Positions 9,053-16,910 of a stretch of 64,000 nt of DNA are shown one piece after another. A program made the translations under genes and the position numbers. The stretch lies in assembly GCA_964598885.1 (NCBI GenBank), contig CAZRES010000004.1, positions 1-64,000 on the forward strand, in the 5' to 3' direction. This stretch comes from SURF-33 sp964598885. GTDB taxonomy: Bacteria; Desulfobacterota; Desulfobacteria; Desulfobacterales; Desulfosalsimonadaceae. Numbering within the stretch: position 1 is the first letter of the stretch; the number at the start of each line of letters is the position of its first letter. The notes under the pieces are model-generated. The model did no database searches, was not told the DNA's origin, and saw only the letters and a program-made list of their open reading frames with translations.

Positions 9053-10204
9053 TCAGCGAATACCATCGAGATAGGCGAGATCCCGAGCCTGGGTGTTTTT
9101 GGTGCCGACCGTCAGGATCTCCACCCGTCCCTCGGAATTTCGGCGGAAATAGAGCCGACCGTTATAAGCAAATGTGGTTTCAAGGGCGTTGCTTTTCCCC
9201 TTTTTGGAAAATACTTTGCGCTTTACCGGAACCAGTGAGGGATCCGTATTGAACAAGGAGATGACTTCTTCGGCCTTAAGGCTCATCTCCTCGGTCATAT
9301 CCGCCAGGTTTTCCAGGGCCCGGTCGGTCAGTTCAACTTTTTTATAAAGCACCTTGAAGCGCTTGGCCAGACGATCGGCATCTTTTTCCCGCTGGCGGTC
9401 GGCGGCGTCCCGGGTTTTTTCCAGTTCCCGGATCTGTTCCCTTAGTTTGTCGATTTCCTCGTGCTGCTGGTCCTGAAGGGAGAGATTGATGGCGATTTTT
9501 TCCTCCATGGCCGCGATTTCATCAAACAGCTCCTCCTCGGTTTCCTCCGCCTGGCGTTTTTTAGTCTCGATTTCCTCCTGAACTCGCTGATAGTCGGATA
9601 GCAGAGCTTCCCGCTCCCGGGATAAAGCCTCGATCCGGTTTTTCCCCTGGTCCTGGAACTGCGTTAACCGCTCGATTTCGGCTTTCCGCTGCAATTCCTC
9701 CTGGCGGGTGTGGGCGATGACCCGGCGGTAGTGGATCCACAGCCAGGTGAGAAAAATCAGGATATAAAACAAAAGAATGCCAACGGCCAGCAGGGACCAG
9801 GGTTCGATGACGGCCTCTACCTGGACATCCAGTCCTTCGTTGAGGAGCTTGAAATTTTCTTCCGCCAGTTCGACCGGGTCGACGGGTAGGCCGTTTAAGG
9901 GATCCTCCTGGTAAGTGGCCGGATAAATAATGGTGCCGCCCTGGGTGGTCACGCTGACGTCGAGCTGTCCGCCGATTTCTACAAACCAGTGGTCGCTCAG
10001 ATAACTGTCGATGGCGTCGCCGATTCCTTCCCTAAGGCGGACAAGGCCATTTAAAATATCTGTTATATCAGTAAGATATATATTTCTGACCTGAGTCAGA
10101 CATCTGGTGGTCATCTGTTTTTCCAAAACATTGATGGAAAACAGATATAACAGCGGCGGCAAAAGAATGCACAGAATCAGGATATTGAAAGAAAGGCGCT
10201 TCAT
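9053..10204 (-). CDS. Membrane-anchored coiled-coil protein with RelE/ParE-like C-terminus
   Basis: Not a family I can name. The 383 residues begin with a hydrophobic helix (about 7-25). An extracytoplasmic region of about 100 residues and a second membrane helix (about 137-157, LLAVGILLFYILIFLTWLW) follow. Then comes a long charged coiled coil (about 165-280, rich in E, K, R, Q). The last 100 residues look globular and resemble the RelE/ParE toxin fold in pattern: KVLYKKVELTDRALENLADM at its start, then a beta-rich end with GRLYFRRN, VEILTVGTKNTQ and DLAYLDGI. The ATG overlaps the stop of the upstream TPR lipoprotein gene (ATGA), so the two are translationally coupled. The membrane topology places the coiled coil and C-terminal domain in the cytoplasm. 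The toxin-fold resemblance is inference. Confidence 0.75.
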   Translation of the reverse strand: MKRLSFNILILCILLPPLLYLFSINVLEKQMTTRCLTQVRNIYLTDITDILNGLVRLREGIGDAIDSYLSDHWFVEIGGQLDVSVTTQGGTIIYPATYQEDPLNGLPVDPVELAEENFKLLNEGLDVQVEAVIEPWSLLAVGILLFYILIFLTWLWIHYRRVIAHTRQEELQRKAEIERLTQFQDQGKNRIEALSREREALLSDYQRVQEEIETKKRQAEETEEELFDEIAAMEEKIAINLSLQDQQHEEIDKLREQIRELEKTRDAADRQREKDADRLAKRFKVLYKKVELTDRALENLADMTEEMSLKAEEVISLFNTDPSLVPVKRKVFSKKGKSNALETTFAYNGRLYFRRNSEGRVEILTVGTKNTQARDLAYLDGIR

Positions 10205-12489
10205 AAGGCGGATAGAATCTCCTGTGCATGTCGGGCTCCTTCAAAATCCTCACTGATATCCAGGGCCTGTTTCAACTTGGCCCCTGCCTGATCCATGGCG
10301 CCGCTTTTGTAGTAGGCGATCCCGAGGTGATATAAGATGGTGGGATTGTTCGGTGCGTGTTCAAGGCTTTGCGTCAGTTCCCGGACGGCCTGATCGTATC
10401 GGCCCAGTTTGACGTAAACCCAGCCCAGGGTATCTAAAACCCGGTAATCGTCAGGTGAGAGGCTGTGGGCCAGCCGGGCAAAATGCAGGGCGTCGGACAG
10501 ATGTTGATCCCGCTCAGCCAGAAGATAGGCGAGGTTGTTGGCGGCCGGAGCAAATTCAGGATTGGTTTCCAATGCGTCGCGATAGTGTTTTTCGGCGAGA
10601 TCCCATTGGTTTTGAAGAGAATAAATAATACCAAGCATCATATGGGGGATTTCCCGCCGTTCAGACTGTTCCAGGGCGAACTGATACTGGGAGATGGCGT
10701 TTTCCATCCGGCCTTCCCGCAAATAAATATGGGCCAGAGCATAATAAGGCGGCAGGTAATCCGGGGCCAGGAGCATCGACTTTCGAAAAGAGCTCTCCGC
10801 CTCGCGGATATTTCCGGTGGAAATCTGGAGCTGTCCCTTGAGATGGAAAATCACAGCCTGACGGGCAGGATTTTCTATGGAAGAGTGTAACATATCATCA
10901 ACCCGCTTCAGCGCCGTTTTGATCTGACCGCTGTTGAGCAACGCCGAAATCATGGATGAGAAAATATCCAGCCGGTTCGGGTTCCTGGCCAGGGCCGCAT
11001 CGAATTTATCGGCTGCAGCGGCATAATTCTGTTCTCTAAGAAAAATTTTGCCCACCAGGTAATGGGGTTCGGGATTTTCCGGCGCAAGTTTCATGATCTT
11101 TGAAAAATGCGCCTTGGCATCATCCGGCCGGTTGTCAAGCAGGGCGATATTGCCGAGCAGTTTCCTGGCTTCATAATGGTTGGGAACAACCGCAAGGATG
11201 TCGTTGCAGGCCTTTTCTGCCAGGTCCAGCCGATTTTCACCGATAAAAATGCCGGACAGCAGCAGCTTGGCATTGATATATTCCGGGGCCCCGGATTTTA
11301 TTTTCTCCAGATCAGCCCTTGCCCGGCCGAAATCTTCTTTTTTGAGATGCGCCAGTCCGCTCATATAGATCAACTGGGTGTTTTCCGGGTAATCGCGCTG
11401 CATGCCGGCAAGATGGACAAGCGCTTCATTCCAGGCTTTTCCGGCCATCAGAATTTCAGCTTTCATGATCTGGGCGGGGAAATAATCGGGATTTTTCGAC
11501 AGGATTTTTTCGTTATAGCTCGCTGCCGTGTCAATGGCGTTTTGACTCAGATGGAAACGGGCCAGATGGTGCAGAATACCGGGGTTGCCGGGTTGAAGCT
11601 CCAGTGCCTGTTCCAACAGCTTCAATGCCTGATTCGGGCGGTTGGTGGCGGTGAAAAAATTGGCGGCGATGATATGGGATCTTGGATCGGATGGATTCTG
11701 CTCCACGGCCTTTAAAAACGCGATTTCGGCTTTCTGCGGTTGCCGGGCCTGAAGATAAAGATTGCCCAGCAGAATTTTCAGATGTGAAATATCCGGATGG
11801 TTTTCAATCGATTCCAGCAGAAGAGATTCCGCCTGTGGAAATTCCCCACGAATCAGGTAAAGGTTTAAAAGGGCAAACACCGGATGCAGAGAGGCCGATG
11901 GCTGCTGAATGGCTTTTTTCAGATATTGTTCGGCCGTTTCAAAAGCGCCCCGCCGGACCAGCAGATTGGCCAGACTTAAATAGGCGCGGATCTGCTCAGG
12001 ATCCTGCTCAATGACGGATACAAAGATTTCTTCGGCCCGTTGCCGGTCGTTTTGCATGTGATAAAGCTCGGCCAGCAGATAACGGGCTGTCAGATTTTCC
12101 GGGGCCTTGGTCAGGATGGTGTCGAGGATGTCATGGGCCGCAGCGGTATCCCGGTTGAGAAGATAGAGGGTGGCCAACCGCAGTTGGATTTCAAGTTTGT
12201 CGGGCGCAAGCTCGGCAGCCCGGACATAGGCGTCAAAGGCGTTGGCTACCTCTCCAAGTTTGAGGTAGACCTCTCCAAGACCGGCATGGGCATCGGCGAA
12301 TTCCGGATCGATGACCACGGCCTGTTCCAGGTTGTCTTTGGCGCAGACATAATTTTTTTCTTCATAGCATGCCTGGGCTTTTTCATACAGGACGGTTCCG
12401 CGGTCATCATCCCCGCAAGAAATCAGCAGCGCCGCAGAGGTCAGGACCACAAATGCAAGTTTTGTTTTAAGATGGGCTTTTTTTATCAT
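10201..12489 (-). CDS. TPR-repeat lipoprotein
   Basis: Exported lipoprotein of 762 residues made almost entirely of tetratricopeptide repeats. The start at 12489 is chosen because it gives a proper lipoprotein signal: MIKKAHLKTK, hydrophobic LAFVVLTSAALLIS, then Cys25 in the lipobox LLISC followed by GDDD. An in-frame ATG further upstream (12576) falls inside the -35 box of the promoter and is unlikely. Around twenty 34-residue repeats follow, with typical A-x-LG-xx-Y/LAR patterns. It resembles the PrsT-type TPR lipoproteins of exosortase systems, but no exosortase is in the window. It is translationally coupled to the coiled-coil membrane protein downstream and probably works with it at the inner or outer membrane as a protein-protein scaffold. 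Confidence 0.85.
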   Translation of the reverse strand: MIKKAHLKTKLAFVVLTSAALLISCGDDDRGTVLYEKAQACYEEKNYVCAKDNLEQAVVIDPEFADAHAGLGEVYLKLGEVANAFDAYVRAAELAPDKLEIQLRLATLYLLNRDTAAAHDILDTILTKAPENLTARYLLAELYHMQNDRQRAEEIFVSVIEQDPEQIRAYLSLANLLVRRGAFETAEQYLKKAIQQPSASLHPVFALLNLYLIRGEFPQAESLLLESIENHPDISHLKILLGNLYLQARQPQKAEIAFLKAVEQNPSDPRSHIIAANFFTATNRPNQALKLLEQALELQPGNPGILHHLARFHLSQNAIDTAASYNEKILSKNPDYFPAQIMKAEILMAGKAWNEALVHLAGMQRDYPENTQLIYMSGLAHLKKEDFGRARADLEKIKSGAPEYINAKLLLSGIFIGENRLDLAEKACNDILAVVPNHYEARKLLGNIALLDNRPDDAKAHFSKIMKLAPENPEPHYLVGKIFLREQNYAAAADKFDAALARNPNRLDIFSSMISALLNSGQIKTALKRVDDMLHSSIENPARQAVIFHLKGQLQISTGNIREAESSFRKSMLLAPDYLPPYYALAHIYLREGRMENAISQYQFALEQSERREIPHMMLGIIYSLQNQWDLAEKHYRDALETNPEFAPAANNLAYLLAERDQHLSDALHFARLAHSLSPDDYRVLDTLGWVYVKLGRYDQAVRELTQSLEHAPNNPTILYHLGIAYYKSGAMDQAGAKLKQALDISEDFEGARHAQEILSAL

Positions 12490-12547
12490 TATGGCAGTCT
12501 TTAATGAATAAGATTGGGTATGGCTATAATGTTGACAGTTTGAAGGC

Positions 12548-12576
12548 ATCTTAGTATATACAGAACCTGATATCAA
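12548..12576 (-). promoter_or_regulatory. Promoter for the TPR lipoprotein operon
   Basis: On the minus strand TTGATA (12576-12571), 17 nt, TAAGAT (12553-12548): a good sigma70 pair. It gives a leader of about 50 nt to the ATG at 12489 and supports that start. The rest of 12577-12685, ahead of coaBC, shows no clear promoter for coaBC. Confidence 0.6.
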
Positions 12577-12685
12577 GAGCCGAAGAAACGCTTGCAGACA
12601 ATTTGTTCATTTTGCTTCGGACAAACGGACCGCTGGTGGGTTACATTGGCATTCCGGCCGCATGACAACACAAGGAAATTTCCTG

Positions 12686-13888
12686 ATGCAAATTTTATCC
12701 GGTAAAAAGATTATACTCGGTGTATCCGGTGGGATCGCGGCGTATAAAAGCGTGGAGCTGCTTCGTCTGCTTCAAAAGTCCGGTGCATCGGTAAATGTCG
12801 CCATGACGCCGAATGCGGCACGATTCGTCGGACCGCTCACCTTTGCCGCCATATCCGGTCATCGCGTCTTTATTGATATGTTTTCAGGGGAATCGGATGA
12901 AGCCATGTGGCATATTTCCTGGGCTGAAACCGCCGACGCGCTGGTGATCGCCCCGGCAACGGCCGATATCATCGCCAGGATGGCCGGCGGCATTGCCGAT
13001 GACGCCGTTACCACTTTGATGCTGGCGGCCACCGCACCGAAGTTGATCTGTCCGGCCATGAACACCCAGATGTATGAAAACCGGGCGGTTCAGCGCAATC
13101 TCGATACGTTGCAGGGGGACGGGTTTATCATCGTCGAACCCGGAGCCGGGCACCTGGCCTGCGGGGCCTACGGTCCCGGTCGCATGGCGGAACCTTCCAG
13201 CATCGTGTCGCATGTGGCGGCCTGTTTTTATCCAAAAGATTTCAAGAACAAAAAAATCCTGGTGTCGGCCGGGCCGACCCGGGAGCATATTGATCCGGTG
13301 CGTTTTATCAGCAATCCCTCCTCCGGGAAGATGGGCTATGCCCTGGCCCGGGCTGCTGTGGTCAGAGGTGCCGATGTGGTGCTGGTTTCGGGCCCCTCCC
13401 ACCTGGAAGCACCCGAGGGAGCGGCCCTTATCCGTGTGGTTACGGCCGCGGAAATGGCGGCAGCGGTTTTTGATCATGCCGCTGATGCGGATATGGTCAT
13501 CAAGGTGGCCGCGGTTTCGGATTACCGGCCGGCGGCGACCGCAGACCATAAAATCAAGAAAAACGAAGATCGCATAACCCTCGAGCTTGAGAAAACCGAT
13601 GATATTCTCGCCGAACTCGGCCGACGGAAACGATCCGGTCAGATCCTGGTGGGCTTTGCCGCGGAAACCGAGGAACTGGAGAAAAATGCAGCAGCAAAGC
13701 TTTTCGCCAAAAATCTGGATATGATTGCCGCCAACCTGTTGGGCCAGGCCGGTTCGGGTTTCGAGGCGGACGCCAATCGCATTACCCTTTACGACGCTCA
13801 GGGTGGTCAGGAAGATCTGCCCCTGATGGACAAGGATGACGCGGCCCATTGTCTGCTTGACCGTATTCAAAGGCTGTGCGGTCTTTAA
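12686..13888 (+). CDS. coaBC: Bifunctional phosphopantothenoylcysteine decarboxylase/phosphopantothenate-cysteine ligase
   Basis: Catalyses two successive steps of coenzyme A synthesis. The N-terminal CoaC half is an FMN flavoprotein: GVSGGIAAYKS (12-22), active-site His76 in WHISWAETADALVIAPATA, PAMNTQMYEN (124-133) and the catalytic Cys159 in HLACGAYGPGRM. The CoaB half starts near residue 188 with KKILVSAGPTREHIDPVRFI and NPSSGKMG, and binds CTP and 4'-phosphopantothenate. It has 400 residues from the ATG at 12686. This start is preferred over an in-frame ATG at 12662 because AAGGAA sits 8 nt before it. Confidence 0.96.
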   Translation: MQILSGKKIILGVSGGIAAYKSVELLRLLQKSGASVNVAMTPNAARFVGPLTFAAISGHRVFIDMFSGESDEAMWHISWAETADALVIAPATADIIARMAGGIADDAVTTLMLAATAPKLICPAMNTQMYENRAVQRNLDTLQGDGFIIVEPGAGHLACGAYGPGRMAEPSSIVSHVAACFYPKDFKNKKILVSAGPTREHIDPVRFISNPSSGKMGYALARAAVVRGADVVLVSGPSHLEAPEGAALIRVVTAAEMAAAVFDHAADADMVIKVAAVSDYRPAATADHKIKKNEDRITLELEKTDDILAELGRRKRSGQILVGFAAETEELEKNAAAKLFAKNLDMIAANLLGQAGSGFEADANRITLYDAQGGQEDLPLMDKDDAAHCLLDRIQRLCGL

Positions 13889-13963
13889 GCACGGAGGCGG
13901 GCAAGACCAAAAAAAGGGAAATCCGAGGTTGAGATCCGAGACCTGAAGTTGAAATCCGAGCGA

Positions 13964-14035
13964 GGCCGGGGATGCCGGTTATGAGTCGAATCGTGGTCGC
14001 CAGGACTCTGAGACTCATAACCGGCATCCCCGGCC
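13964..14035. repeat. 24-bp perfect inverted repeat with 24-nt loop
   Basis: Arms 13964-13987 and 14012-14035 are exact reverse complements over 24 bp (GGCCGGGGATGCCGGTTATG... and its complement), separated by 24 nt. No T-run follows, so it is not a standard terminator. Directly upstream (13918-13960) are imperfect direct repeats of the unit GA[AG]ATCCGAG, occurring three times. The element lies between coaBC and the UDG-like gene. The function is unknown; it could be a mobile intergenic repeat or a structured RNA. Confidence 0.85.
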
Positions 14036-14131
14036 GAACGATCGAAGCCAAAACCCGAAAAAAGTGAGCATTGTCCTGTTTTTTAAATCAATATTCACCA
14101 CTTAAGACATTAACTATGCGATGTTGAGACA

Positions 14132-14812
14132 ATGACAAATCTTCGTCTCGAATTTACTGAAATCACTCGGGATGTTTCCGCGTCCCTGCGTTACCTGGCC
14201 GATCTCGGCTGCCGGGGCGTGGACTGCTCCGATGAAACCCTGGCCCTGGTGCGCTCATGGGACATGGCGGCGCTGCGAATGGACCTGCGGCGTTGCAGCC
14301 GATGCGGGCTTGCCGCAGTCCGGAATCGAGTGGTCTGCGGCCGCGGGAATCCGGAGGCGACCATTGTTTTTATCGGCGGCGTCCCGGAACCCGAAGACGA
14401 GAAAACCGGACGTTCCTACAGCGGTCCGGCCGGCGAATTGCTTAGCCGCATTATTGCGGCCATGAATCTCGACAACGAATCGGTTTACATCACCCATGCG
14501 GTCAAATGCAGACCGGGATCTGACGCGGATATTGGACCAAATGACGCCATTTGCCGGGCCTGCCGGCGGCACCTGATGGCCGAGCTGGCCCATGTGCGCC
14601 CTAAAATTATCTGCGCCCTTGGGGATCTGGCGGCCGGAAGTCTAAGGGACTCCCATGTGGCCGTCAGCCGTCTCCGGGGACGGTTTTTTCCGTTCAAGCA
14701 CAGCCAGGTGATGGCCACCTTTTCGCCGGAACACATTCTTGCCCATCCAACCGCCCGGCGGGCGGTCTGGGAAGATGTGAAAAAGATCATGACGGCCCTG
14801 GCTGGCCGATGA
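14132..14812 (+). CDS. Divergent family-4 uracil-DNA glycosylase-like Fe-S protein
   Basis: Resembles the 4Fe-4S uracil-DNA glycosylases (UDG family 4/5), which remove uracil from DNA. The 226 residues keep the cluster cysteines: C55 and C58 (RCSRCGL), C126 (VKCRPG), and C141 or C144; the C58-C126 spacing of 68 matches family 4. The fold is recognisable from KTGRSYSGPAGELLSRII and YITHAVKCRP. Both catalytic motifs are altered, though: the usual GEAPGxxED is GGVPEPED (82-89), and the HPS-type motif is FSPEHILAHP (197-206). It also has an N-terminal extension of about 50 residues. Uracil excision may be weak, shifted to another lesion, or lost. The ribosome binding site is weak and no convincing promoter was found upstream. 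Confidence 0.8.
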   Translation: MTNLRLEFTEITRDVSASLRYLADLGCRGVDCSDETLALVRSWDMAALRMDLRRCSRCGLAAVRNRVVCGRGNPEATIVFIGGVPEPEDEKTGRSYSGPAGELLSRIIAAMNLDNESVYITHAVKCRPGSDADIGPNDAICRACRRHLMAELAHVRPKIICALGDLAAGSLRDSHVAVSRLRGRFFPFKHSQVMATFSPEHILAHPTARRAVWEDVKKIMTALAGR

Positions 14813-14908
14813 CCGTTACGTTGGCAGCGAAGGCTTCTGTCGGCAAATATTGTTTGACAATGATGCGGCAACTGGTTTACTGATAGTAATTGGAATATTC
14901 GTATAATC

Positions 14909-14940
14909 AGCGGGGGTTGCGCACCTCCGCTTTGTTTTTT
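14909..14940 (+). terminator. Intrinsic terminator after the UDG-like gene
   Basis: AGCGGGGGT (14909-14917), loop TGCGC, ACCTCCGCT (14923-14931), then TTGTTTTTT. The 9-bp stem has one G-U pair. A TTGACA (14854-14859) and a TATAAT (14902-14907) lie just upstream, so it could instead act as a leader attenuator for the next gene. Confidence 0.7.
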
Positions 14941-15010
14941 GGCGATATTGGCCGACTTCAGGCATTGCACGGTTTTGATAAACAATCAGCAAAGGAGCAT
15001 AAGTAGACGC

Positions 15011-15343
15011 ATGGCAAAGAAAGAAAAGGAAAAAAAGGAAAAACCCCTGGACAAGATGACCGCCCCGGAATTGAGGACCATTGCCAAGGAACTGCCGGAT
15101 GTCACCGGCGTCCACGGCATGAACAAGGCCGAACTGCTCAAGGTGATCAAAAAAGCCAGGGGCATTGATGAGGAAAGATCCGGGAAAGGCAAAAACGGCA
15201 GATCAGTCCGGGACCTTAAGATCAAAATCCGGGAGTTGAAATCTAAAAAAGATGTCTTTGCGGCGGAACAGAATACGAAAATGACCGATATCATCCGCCG
15301 CCGGATCAGTCGGTTGAAAAAAAAGACCCGCAACGCCGCCTGA
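15011..15343 (+). CDS. Small basic protein with Rho N-terminal-like domain
   Basis: A highly charged protein of 110 residues, with MAKKEKEKKEKPLDKM at the N-terminus. Residues about 13-50 (MTAPELRTIAKELPDV, MNKAELLKVIKKARGI) match the Rho_N/SAP-like helical motif found at the start of transcription terminator Rho and in small stand-alone proteins. A Lys/Arg-rich helical tail follows, with KIKIRELKSKK and RRRISRLKKKTRN. This composition suggests nucleic-acid binding; the role is unknown. The ATG at 15011 is used although its AAAGGAG lies 13 nt upstream, longer than usual. The next gene starts 8 nt after the stop, implying one transcript. Confidence 0.75.
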   Translation: MAKKEKEKKEKPLDKMTAPELRTIAKELPDVTGVHGMNKAELLKVIKKARGIDEERSGKGKNGRSVRDLKIKIRELKSKKDVFAAEQNTKMTDIIRRRISRLKKKTRNAA

Positions 15344-15350
15344 TGCCATA

Positions 15351-15923
15351 ATGATTTGTCCGGCTGAGCTTGCCTTTGATATTGACGGCGTTTGCGCCGA
15401 CACCATGAGGCTGTTTATCGATATAGCCGATACGATTTACGGTTTCAGGGATATCCGATACGACGACATCACTGAATACGAGCTCGGGAGTCTTGGCGGC
15501 GTGGGCTCCGCTATGGCGGTTGAGATTATCCAGCGGATTCTTGATGGCAATCACGATTTGAGACTGCTGCCCCTTGACGGTGCGGCCCCGGTTCTGAAGC
15601 GTCTGAACCAGCACCATCGGCCGACGCTGTTTGTAACGGCCCGTCCCAACGCCGATCAGATTTTCGACTGGATCTGCAAGACGTTTTTGGTCAGACCGGA
15701 AGATATTGACGTGGTGGCCACCGGTTCCTTTGACGACAAAACCGGTGTGCTGCTGGAGCGCGGTATCCGGCATTTTGTCGAAGATCGCCTGGATACCTGT
15801 TTCCAGCTTAGTCATGAGGGAATTAATCCCATTGTTTTCCGGCAGCCCTGGAATCGAAGGCCGCATCCGTTTACGGAAATCGGCACCTGGCAGGAACTGG
15901 AATCCATGATCCGATTTGAATGA
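15351..15923 (+). CDS. HAD-superfamily 5'-nucleotidase-like phosphatase
   Basis: The 190-residue protein carries HAD motifs: motif I AFDIDGVCADT (D9 nucleophile, D11 acid/base), motif II FVTARP (Thr) and motif IV HFVEDRLDTC. The pattern and size fit the cytosolic deoxyribonucleotidase-like (NT5C-type) group of small HAD phosphatases, which hydrolyse phosphate monoesters such as nucleoside monophosphates. The true substrate cannot be read from sequence. Its stop overlaps the start of the Xer recombinase gene (ATGA), indicating translational coupling, though no functional link is obvious. Confidence 0.8.
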   Translation: MICPAELAFDIDGVCADTMRLFIDIADTIYGFRDIRYDDITEYELGSLGGVGSAMAVEIIQRILDGNHDLRLLPLDGAAPVLKRLNQHHRPTLFVTARPNADQIFDWICKTFLVRPEDIDVVATGSFDDKTGVLLERGIRHFVEDRLDTCFQLSHEGINPIVFRQPWNRRPHPFTEIGTWQELESMIRFE

Positions 15924-16879
15924 ATCCGTCATCCTTTGATCATCTGCTGAATGGTTTTATTGACTTCCTTTCCACGGAAAAGGGGTATGCGGATAACACG
16001 TGCCGGGCCTATGCCAGGGACCTGGAAGGTTTTATCGCCTATTTCGTGGGCCACCGTGCCCTGGCGGTGACCGGCGGCGATGCTGACGAGGACGCCGAGA
16101 CCGACGATGATCCTGCCGTTGATATGGACCGGATCAGCAATCTGATGATCCGGGGCTACCTGGCCCAGCTGCATCGTCAGGGATTGAAGAAAACATCCAT
16201 GGCCCGCAAGCTGTCGGCGGTGCGGTCGTTTTTTAAATTCATGGAACGAAACGGGGTGATCTCCGGCAATCCGGCGGAAACCGTGCTGACGCCGAAGCAG
16301 GACAAACCCATCCCCAATTATTTAAGTGTGGATGATGTGTTCCGCCTGCTCGATTCCGTTACTACCGAGAATATTGCCGGAAAGCGGGATCGCGCGATTT
16401 TGGAAACGCTGTATTCTACCGGCATTCGGGTGTCGGAACTGGCGGGATTGAATTTTCCGGATGTGGATTTTTCGGCAAAAACCATCCGGGTGACGGGGAA
16501 GGGGAACAAGGAGCGCGTCGTGCCCATCGGCAATGCCGCTCTTGCGGCCGTCCGTGTTTACCGGGACAGCCTGACCGCCAAGGGAAACGTGGTCAACCCC
16601 AAAGGCGCGCTGTTTCTCAACAAGAACAAGGGGCGGCTTTCGCCAAGGTCCGTGGCGCGGTTGCTGGAAAATGCGGCCCGTAAGGCCGGCATGACCGTAC
16701 CCGTGGCGCCTCATGACCTGCGGCATTCATTCGCCACGCACATGCTGGATGCCGGGCTTGACCTGCGGATGGTCCAGGAGCTGCTGGGTCACAGCCGGCT
16801 CTCCACCACCCAGAGGTACACCCATGTCAGCATTGACCGGCTTATGGCCGCATATGACCAGGCGCATCCAAGAAAATAG
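15920..16879 (+). CDS. xerC: Tyrosine recombinase XerC/XerD-like
   Basis: Site-specific tyrosine recombinase, probably one of the chromosome-dimer resolution pair. The 319 residues have a SAM-like core-binding domain (about 5-115) and a catalytic domain with the complete active site: R170 (TGIRVSEL), K194 (GKGNKERVVPIG), H265 and R268 (HDLRHSFATHML), H291 (LLGHSRLSTTQ) and nucleophile Y300 (RYTHVS). An acidic insert of about 20 residues (TGGDADEDAETDDDPAVDMD, 51-70) interrupts the N-terminal domain and is unusual. XerC is favoured over XerD because xerC is often next to hslVU, as here; no dif site was identified. Confidence 0.9.
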   Translation: MNPSSFDHLLNGFIDFLSTEKGYADNTCRAYARDLEGFIAYFVGHRALAVTGGDADEDAETDDDPAVDMDRISNLMIRGYLAQLHRQGLKKTSMARKLSAVRSFFKFMERNGVISGNPAETVLTPKQDKPIPNYLSVDDVFRLLDSVTTENIAGKRDRAILETLYSTGIRVSELAGLNFPDVDFSAKTIRVTGKGNKERVVPIGNAALAAVRVYRDSLTAKGNVVNPKGALFLNKNKGRLSPRSVARLLENAARKAGMTVPVAPHDLRHSFATHMLDAGLDLRMVQELLGHSRLSTTQRYTHVSIDRLMAAYDQAHPRK

Positions 16880-16910
16880 ACCATTGTAAGCGGTTTTTAA
16901 GGATATACCA

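Noticed and set aside
9053..12489. Classical toxin-antitoxin operon
   Set aside because: The RelE-like part is the end of a large membrane protein and the partner is an exported lipoprotein, not a small antitoxin.
12884..13870. 328-codon open frame antisense to coaBC
   Set aside because: coaBC carries all catalytic motifs on the plus strand; the antisense frame is a shadow.
13782..14051. 89-codon minus-strand frame through the 24-bp inverted repeat
   Set aside because: It overlaps the coaBC end and the hairpin; no ribosome binding site or family pattern.
15920..16879. Phage or integron integrase
   Set aside because: Position between housekeeping genes and next to hslVU, full XerC-like architecture, and no cassettes or phage genes nearby.
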